A program made the position numbers and the translations under genes. A DNA stretch of 7,883 nt from an uncultured Prevotella sp. (GTDB lineage Bacteria; Bacteroidota; Bacteroidia; Bacteroidales; Bacteroidaceae), in assembly GCA_900556465.1 (NCBI GenBank), contig USPK01000059.1:1-7883 (forward strand), given 5' to 3'. The notes under the pieces were generated by a model, which had not been told where the DNA came from, did not search any database, and saw only the letters and a program-made list of their open reading frames with translations. Shown piece by piece: positions 4,890 to 7,883 of the stretch. Numbering within the stretch: position 1 is the stretch's first letter; each line of letters opens with the position of its first letter.

Positions 4890-6917
4890 TCAGCGCCCGC
4901 CGGACGACGCGTCGGCCGAGTAGGTCAGGCCCTCCAGCGCGTCGCGGCCGTCGGGCGTGACGAAGACGGCGGTGAACATCCACTTCACCAGGCGCACTTC
5001 GGGCGTCTGGAAACGGCCGACGGGCAACTTCAGGAGCAGGCGGTTCCACCCCTGCCGCAGCCGCACGCGCACCGGGGGCCGCGCCACCCAGTTCTCGTTG
5101 CCGAGCGGCAGTTCGAGGGAACGCTCCGTCTGCGTGCCGGTCCAGACGGGCGGGCGTATTTCCTCTCCGTTGAGCCAGGCACGGCTGCCCTTGTAGTCCC
5201 AGGTGCCGGGCCGCGGCGGCAGGTCGCTTTCCGAGCGGCTGTAGTTCTGGAACTCGAGCACCAGTCCGGCCTCCTGCGCCACGGGGGAATGGACCCACGT
5301 GAAGGCATAGGCCGTGTGGTTCTCCTGCGGTCGGGCAAAGAGGCCGGGGACCAGGTCGCCCCAGACGTGGCGCAGGTAAACGCCCGCTCCGCCGACGGTG
5401 CGGGTGGCGTAGACGCGGCCGTCGTAGACGTAGCTGGTGTCGGCGTGCGTCTCGGGCGGGAAACGGCGGGACAGGTCGCCTCCGTTGGGGAAGGGGTCCG
5501 TCACGCGCCAGCGTACTTGCGTCTGCCGCACATACGGGAAGGGCAAACCGGCAAAGACGGTCCGCTTCAGCTGCAACAGGCGGGTTTCAAACTCGCGGAA
5601 GTCCCGGAAAGCGGCGCTGACCGTGTCGCGCAGCAGGGTGCCGTCGCCGTCGAAGTAGCACGAACCGCCGCCGCGCCAGGCCCGTTCCGCCAGCGCCAGC
5701 ATGTTGGCGTAGAAATTGTTCTCCGCCAGGATGCGGTCCGTCCCCTCGACGTAGCGGTCGTTCCAGAAGGCCAGAACGACGCCGGCCAGGTCGGGGCCGC
5801 CCGTTTCCGCCCCGTAGACGCGGCTGTTATAGAGCGCCACGAGGTCGGCAAAGACGTCGTAGTGGTTCGCATAGTGGAAGCGGCTGTCGATGGCGGGAAT
5901 GCCGGCCTGCGCCCGGCCGCGGTAGCTCCAGAGCTGGGTCATGTCGACCTCGCCCGGCCGGTAGGACCACCCGGGATTCCAGGAAATCACCTTTTTCCCT
6001 CTGGCCCGGACGTGGGCCACTACCCGCGGCACCAGTCCGGAACGGGTAAAGGCCACTTCGTCCGTCCCGATGTGCAGGTAGGGTACGTCGAGGGCCGCGC
6101 AGACCTCGTCGAGCAGTTGCAGCAAGAGGCGCTCGCCCTCGGGGCTCTGCATGGAGCAGCCAAAAGCCCGCTCGAAGGCGGCACTGTGACCGGGCAGGTC
6201 GATTTCGGGAATCAGCAGCACGCGATGGCGCCGGCAGAAGTCGGCCAGCTCCCGGGCCTCGTCCAGCGTATAATAACGGCCGGGCATGCGGGTCATGTTG
6301 GCGCTGTCGTTGAGTTGGGGATAAATTTTACTCTCCAGGCGCCAGGCCTGATTTTCCGTCAGGTGCCAGTGAAAGGCGTTCACCTTGAACCGGCTCAGCA
6401 AGGCCACCTCGCGCTTGAGCTCGTCGAGCGGGATATAGGTCCGGCCCACGTCGTGCATGAAACCCCGGATGCGGAAGGCGGGCCAGTCCGTGATGCGGCA
6501 GCCCGTCACCCAGCGGCGGCCCCGACCGTCGCCGACGGTGAGCTGCCGCACCGTCTGCAAGGCGCGGTAGAGGCCCGTCGGCGTGCAAGCCGTCACGCAG
6601 AGACTGTCTGCCGTGACGCGCAACACGTAGGCTTCGTCCCGTCCGCCGCGGACGCCGGGCAGGGTATCCGCCAACTCGAGCAGCACCGTGCGGGCCCTGC
6701 CGCCGGGGGCGGCCACTACGCCCTCTTCGCGCAGCCAGTCCTGCCAGTCCGCGCGGCCGGTATCGCCCTCTACCCGGACCCGGTCCAGGACGAAACGCTC
6801 CGGCGTGTAGGTCAGACACTGCGGCAGGGGCAGCAGCACCGGACCGGCCTGCTGTCCCCGCCCATACGCCCAGCCCCAAAGGGCCAGCACACAGAGTAGA
6901 AAAGTCTTGAGATTCAT
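4890..6917 (-). CDS. Exported GH20 beta-N-acetylhexosaminidase
   Basis: This 675-residue enzyme of glycoside hydrolase family 20 should release terminal beta-linked GlcNAc or GalNAc from glycans by substrate-assisted catalysis. Residues 1 to about 20 form a signal peptide (MNLKTFLLCVLALWGWAYG), without a convincing lipobox. The N-terminal GH20b-like domain (about 25-140) ends in TPTGLYRALQTVRQL. The catalytic barrel (about 145-455) shows the substrate-binding Arg in RIRGFMHDVGR (149-159), FHWHLTENQAW (182-192), EIDLPGH (238-244) and the catalytic pair D286-E287 in HIGTDE, plus conserved Trp positions in ISWNPGW, LAFWNDR and AERAW. A C-terminal extension (about 465-670) looks like a beta-sandwich, possibly carbohydrate-binding or galactose-binding-like (GSRAWLNGEEI, GWNRLLLKLP). 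ATG at 6917 is chosen because it begins the signal peptide and follows AAAGGAG. Likely site: periplasm or cell surface, in host-glycan or peptidoglycan-sugar scavenging. No polysaccharide-utilisation partner (SusC/SusD) is seen in the window. Confidence 0.95.
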   Translation of the reverse strand: MNLKTFLLCVLALWGWAYGRGQQAGPVLLPLPQCLTYTPERFVLDRVRVEGDTGRADWQDWLREEGVVAAPGGRARTVLLELADTLPGVRGGRDEAYVLRVTADSLCVTACTPTGLYRALQTVRQLTVGDGRGRRWVTGCRITDWPAFRIRGFMHDVGRTYIPLDELKREVALLSRFKVNAFHWHLTENQAWRLESKIYPQLNDSANMTRMPGRYYTLDEARELADFCRRHRVLLIPEIDLPGHSAAFERAFGCSMQSPEGERLLLQLLDEVCAALDVPYLHIGTDEVAFTRSGLVPRVVAHVRARGKKVISWNPGWSYRPGEVDMTQLWSYRGRAQAGIPAIDSRFHYANHYDVFADLVALYNSRVYGAETGGPDLAGVVLAFWNDRYVEGTDRILAENNFYANMLALAERAWRGGGSCYFDGDGTLLRDTVSAAFRDFREFETRLLQLKRTVFAGLPFPYVRQTQVRWRVTDPFPNGGDLSRRFPPETHADTSYVYDGRVYATRTVGGAGVYLRHVWGDLVPGLFARPQENHTAYAFTWVHSPVAQEAGLVLEFQNYSRSESDLPPRPGTWDYKGSRAWLNGEEIRPPVWTGTQTERSLELPLGNENWVARPPVRVRLRQGWNRLLLKLPVGRFQTPEVRLVKWMFTAVFVTPDGRDALEGLTYSADASSGGR

Positions 6918-6923
6918 GCGTCG

Positions 6924-6930
6924 CTCCTTT
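6924..6930 (-). promoter_or_regulatory. Shine-Dalgarno sequence of the GH20 gene
   Basis: The minus strand reads AAAGGAG, six nt before the ATG at 6917. This fixes the start of the GH20 protein and rejects the upstream in-frame extension. A clear Shine-Dalgarno sequence is less usual in Bacteroidetes. A GCCGGC/GCCGGC pair (6954-6959 with 6934-6939) could form a hairpin close upstream of it. Confidence 0.55.
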
Positions 6931-6968
6931 CCGGCCGGCACCCGGGAAGCGGCGCCGGCATCCGGGGA

Positions 6969-6976
6969 CAAATTTA
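6969..6976 (-). promoter_or_regulatory. Bacteroidetes -7 box upstream of GH20
   Basis: The minus strand reads TAAATTTG, an exact TAnnTTTG match in an AT-rich island of an otherwise very GC-rich gap. It lies 52 nt before the ATG at 6917, giving a leader of roughly 45 nt. No TTTG -33 element was found at 19-21 nt spacing. It suggests that GH20 has its own promoter and need not be co-transcribed with the gene at the right edge. Confidence 0.45.
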
Positions 6977-7088
6977 AGCAAAACGGGAGAAACGGCCGCG
7001 CTCCGGCCGCCCTGCCTGCCCGGCCGTCCGCCCGGGGACGGGCAAGACGGTCAGGGAAGCACAGCGCACCGGAGCGCGGAACGGGGGA

Positions 7089-7104
7089 GCCGCCAAGGGG
7101 CGGC
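7089..7104 (-). terminator. Short GC hairpin after the right-edge gene
   Basis: GCCGCC and GGCGGC pair perfectly around an AAGG/CCTT loop, 5 nt beyond the TGA that ends the right-edge gene (7111-7109). On the minus strand the stem is followed by CTCCCCCGTT rather than a T run, so it is a poor intrinsic terminator. It may stabilise the mRNA 3' end, or it may be chance in GC-rich DNA. Confidence 0.25.
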
Positions 7105-7108
7105 ACGG

Positions 7109-7883
7109 TCAGTAAACGTAGTCCACCGGCGACTTCTTGAAGCGGAGGACGCGCGTGTCGCGGGAACCGGCGCCGTTCTTGTGGAGATAGAAGGCGTTGA
7201 GCCCGCCCGCCATGTACCAGCCCTCGCCCGCGGGACTGTGGACGCCGAAGAGGATGTTGCTGAAGTGGCCGGCGTGCTGGATGCCCTCGGCGTTCCACTG
7301 CGCGCCCGGTCCGTACCAGACGATGGGCTCGTGCGCCGTCTGCCCCTCTACTTCCATGGCGATGAAGACCAGGTCGGCGGCCGCGACGGTGTCGACGACG
7401 ACGCCCTGCTTGCGGCGGTGTTGCCGCCGGACGCGGCTGTAGCCCTCCCAGGGGTTACGGAGCGTGTGCGTGCCGTTCCACATGAGCCACACGGTCTCGG
7501 TGGCGTCGAACAGGCGGTTGAAGTCGTCCATCGAGGGCAGTTCGTAGCCGGGCGGCGACAGGGCATCGGCCGGCAGGCGGTTGATGTGCTGGCGCTCGTC
7601 GTGGTCGTAGTCCTCCATGACCAGGCGGCCGTCCTGCGCCACTACGCGCATCCCCTGGCCGCTGTCGCCCTGATAAGCCCACTCCCAGAGGCGGCGATAG
7701 TCCTCCGGGGCGCACGTCGTGAGATACTCGAAGAGCGTCTGCCCGGCGGCGGCCGCGGGGTCGTCGGACGCGAGGACCTGGTCCTCGAAGTCGCGGGAGT
7801 GGCCCATGGCGTTGTACTTGCACCACCAGTGGAAAAGCCACGCGGCTTTGACCCTCTTGGCCAAACAGGATTGTCCCCTTTGG
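7109..7883 (-). CDS. Unrecognised Trp-rich protein, N-terminus beyond the window
   Basis: I do not recognise this protein. The frame is open to the right edge: codons before the TTG at 7864 read QRGQSC without a stop, so the visible 258 or so residues are probably the C-terminal part of a longer protein. If the start is internal, the first ATG is at 7807 (MGHSRDFEDQVL). Visible features include WLFHWWCKYNAMG near the beginning, ten or so Trp overall, acidic MEDYDHDERQHINRLP, WLMWNGTHTLRNPW, a basic stretch RVRRQHRRKQ, and the end FKKSPVDYVY before TGA. It looks like a folded, mixed alpha/beta soluble protein; I see no transmembrane segment or known catalytic motif in this part. Coding is supported by the long open frame and by a plausible amino-acid composition. 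It is on the same strand as GH20 but separated by 191 bp with a separate -7 box, so a functional link is unproven. Confidence 0.75.
   Translation of the reverse strand, partial: QRGQSCLAKRVKAAWLFHWWCKYNAMGHSRDFEDQVLASDDPAAAAGQTLFEYLTTCAPEDYRRLWEWAYQGDSGQGMRVVAQDGRLVMEDYDHDERQHINRLPADALSPPGYELPSMDDFNRLFDATETVWLMWNGTHTLRNPWEGYSRVRRQHRRKQGVVVDTVAAADLVFIAMEVEGQTAHEPIVWYGPGAQWNAEGIQHAGHFSNILFGVHSPAGEGWYMAGGLNAFYLHKNGAGSRDTRVLRFKKSPVDYVY

Noticed and set aside
697..7109. Several very long plus-strand open frames opposite the four large genes
   Set aside because: They are antisense by-products of GC-rich coding DNA: Arg/Ala/Pro/His-rich, without domains, while the minus-strand frames carry complete conserved motifs.
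6918..7298. In-frame extension of the GH20 protein upstream of 6917
   Set aside because: It is Arg/Pro-rich, overlaps the right-edge gene in another frame, and would bury the signal peptide inside the protein; AAAGGAG marks the ATG at 6917.

Overview
The window looks like chromosomal DNA from a GC-rich member of the Bacteroidetes, probably Bacteroidales. This rests on TAnnTTTG-type -7 promoter boxes upstream of two genes, an A-rich leader without a Shine-Dalgarno sequence in front of the small gene, a hybrid sensor kinase of the style common in that phylum, and an exported family GH20 beta-hexosaminidase. I did not assign a genus. All five supported genes lie on the minus strand, so the text reads them from high to low coordinates.

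Layout, in transcription order: (1) the 3' part of an unrecognised Trp-rich protein that is still open at the right edge (7883 to 7109); (2) a 191-bp gap with a -7 box and a real Shine-Dalgarno sequence, leading into an exported GH20 glycoside hydrolase with a C-terminal extension (6917 to 4890); (3) a 315-bp gap with a 21-bp tandem repeat folded into a 14-bp perfect inverted repeat, a possible terminator and a strong -7 box; (4) a hybrid histidine kinase with transmitter, receiver and HPt domains (4574 to 2064); (5) 26 nt downstream, an NtrC-type sigma54-activating response regulator (2037 to 697); (6) a 191-bp gap with a cluster of TTCC(A/C)CA half-sites and a textbook sigma54 -24/-12 promoter; (7) a gene for an 80-residue exported acidic Asp-Thr-Val repeat peptide (505 to 263); (8) about 260 bp with two dyads and no recognised gene.

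The most notable content is the module at 263-4646. Kinase and regulator together carry a complete His-Asp-His-Asp phosphorelay. The regulator has the GAFTGA loop needed to work with sigma54. The only -24/-12 promoter I could find in the intergenic regions lies directly downstream of the regulator gene, with a candidate enhancer at about -91 to -143, and reads into the small exported peptide. The proposed circuit is envelope signal, kinase, regulator-P, sigma54 promoter, secreted peptide. The peptide shares a DT(I/L)VQD hexapeptide with the kinase's own periplasmic domain, encoded by entirely different codons, and its acidic mature part contrasts with a basic stretch of that domain. Feedback of the peptide on the sensor is therefore a testable idea, loosely comparable to ZraP/ZraSR, but the sequence alone does not prove it.
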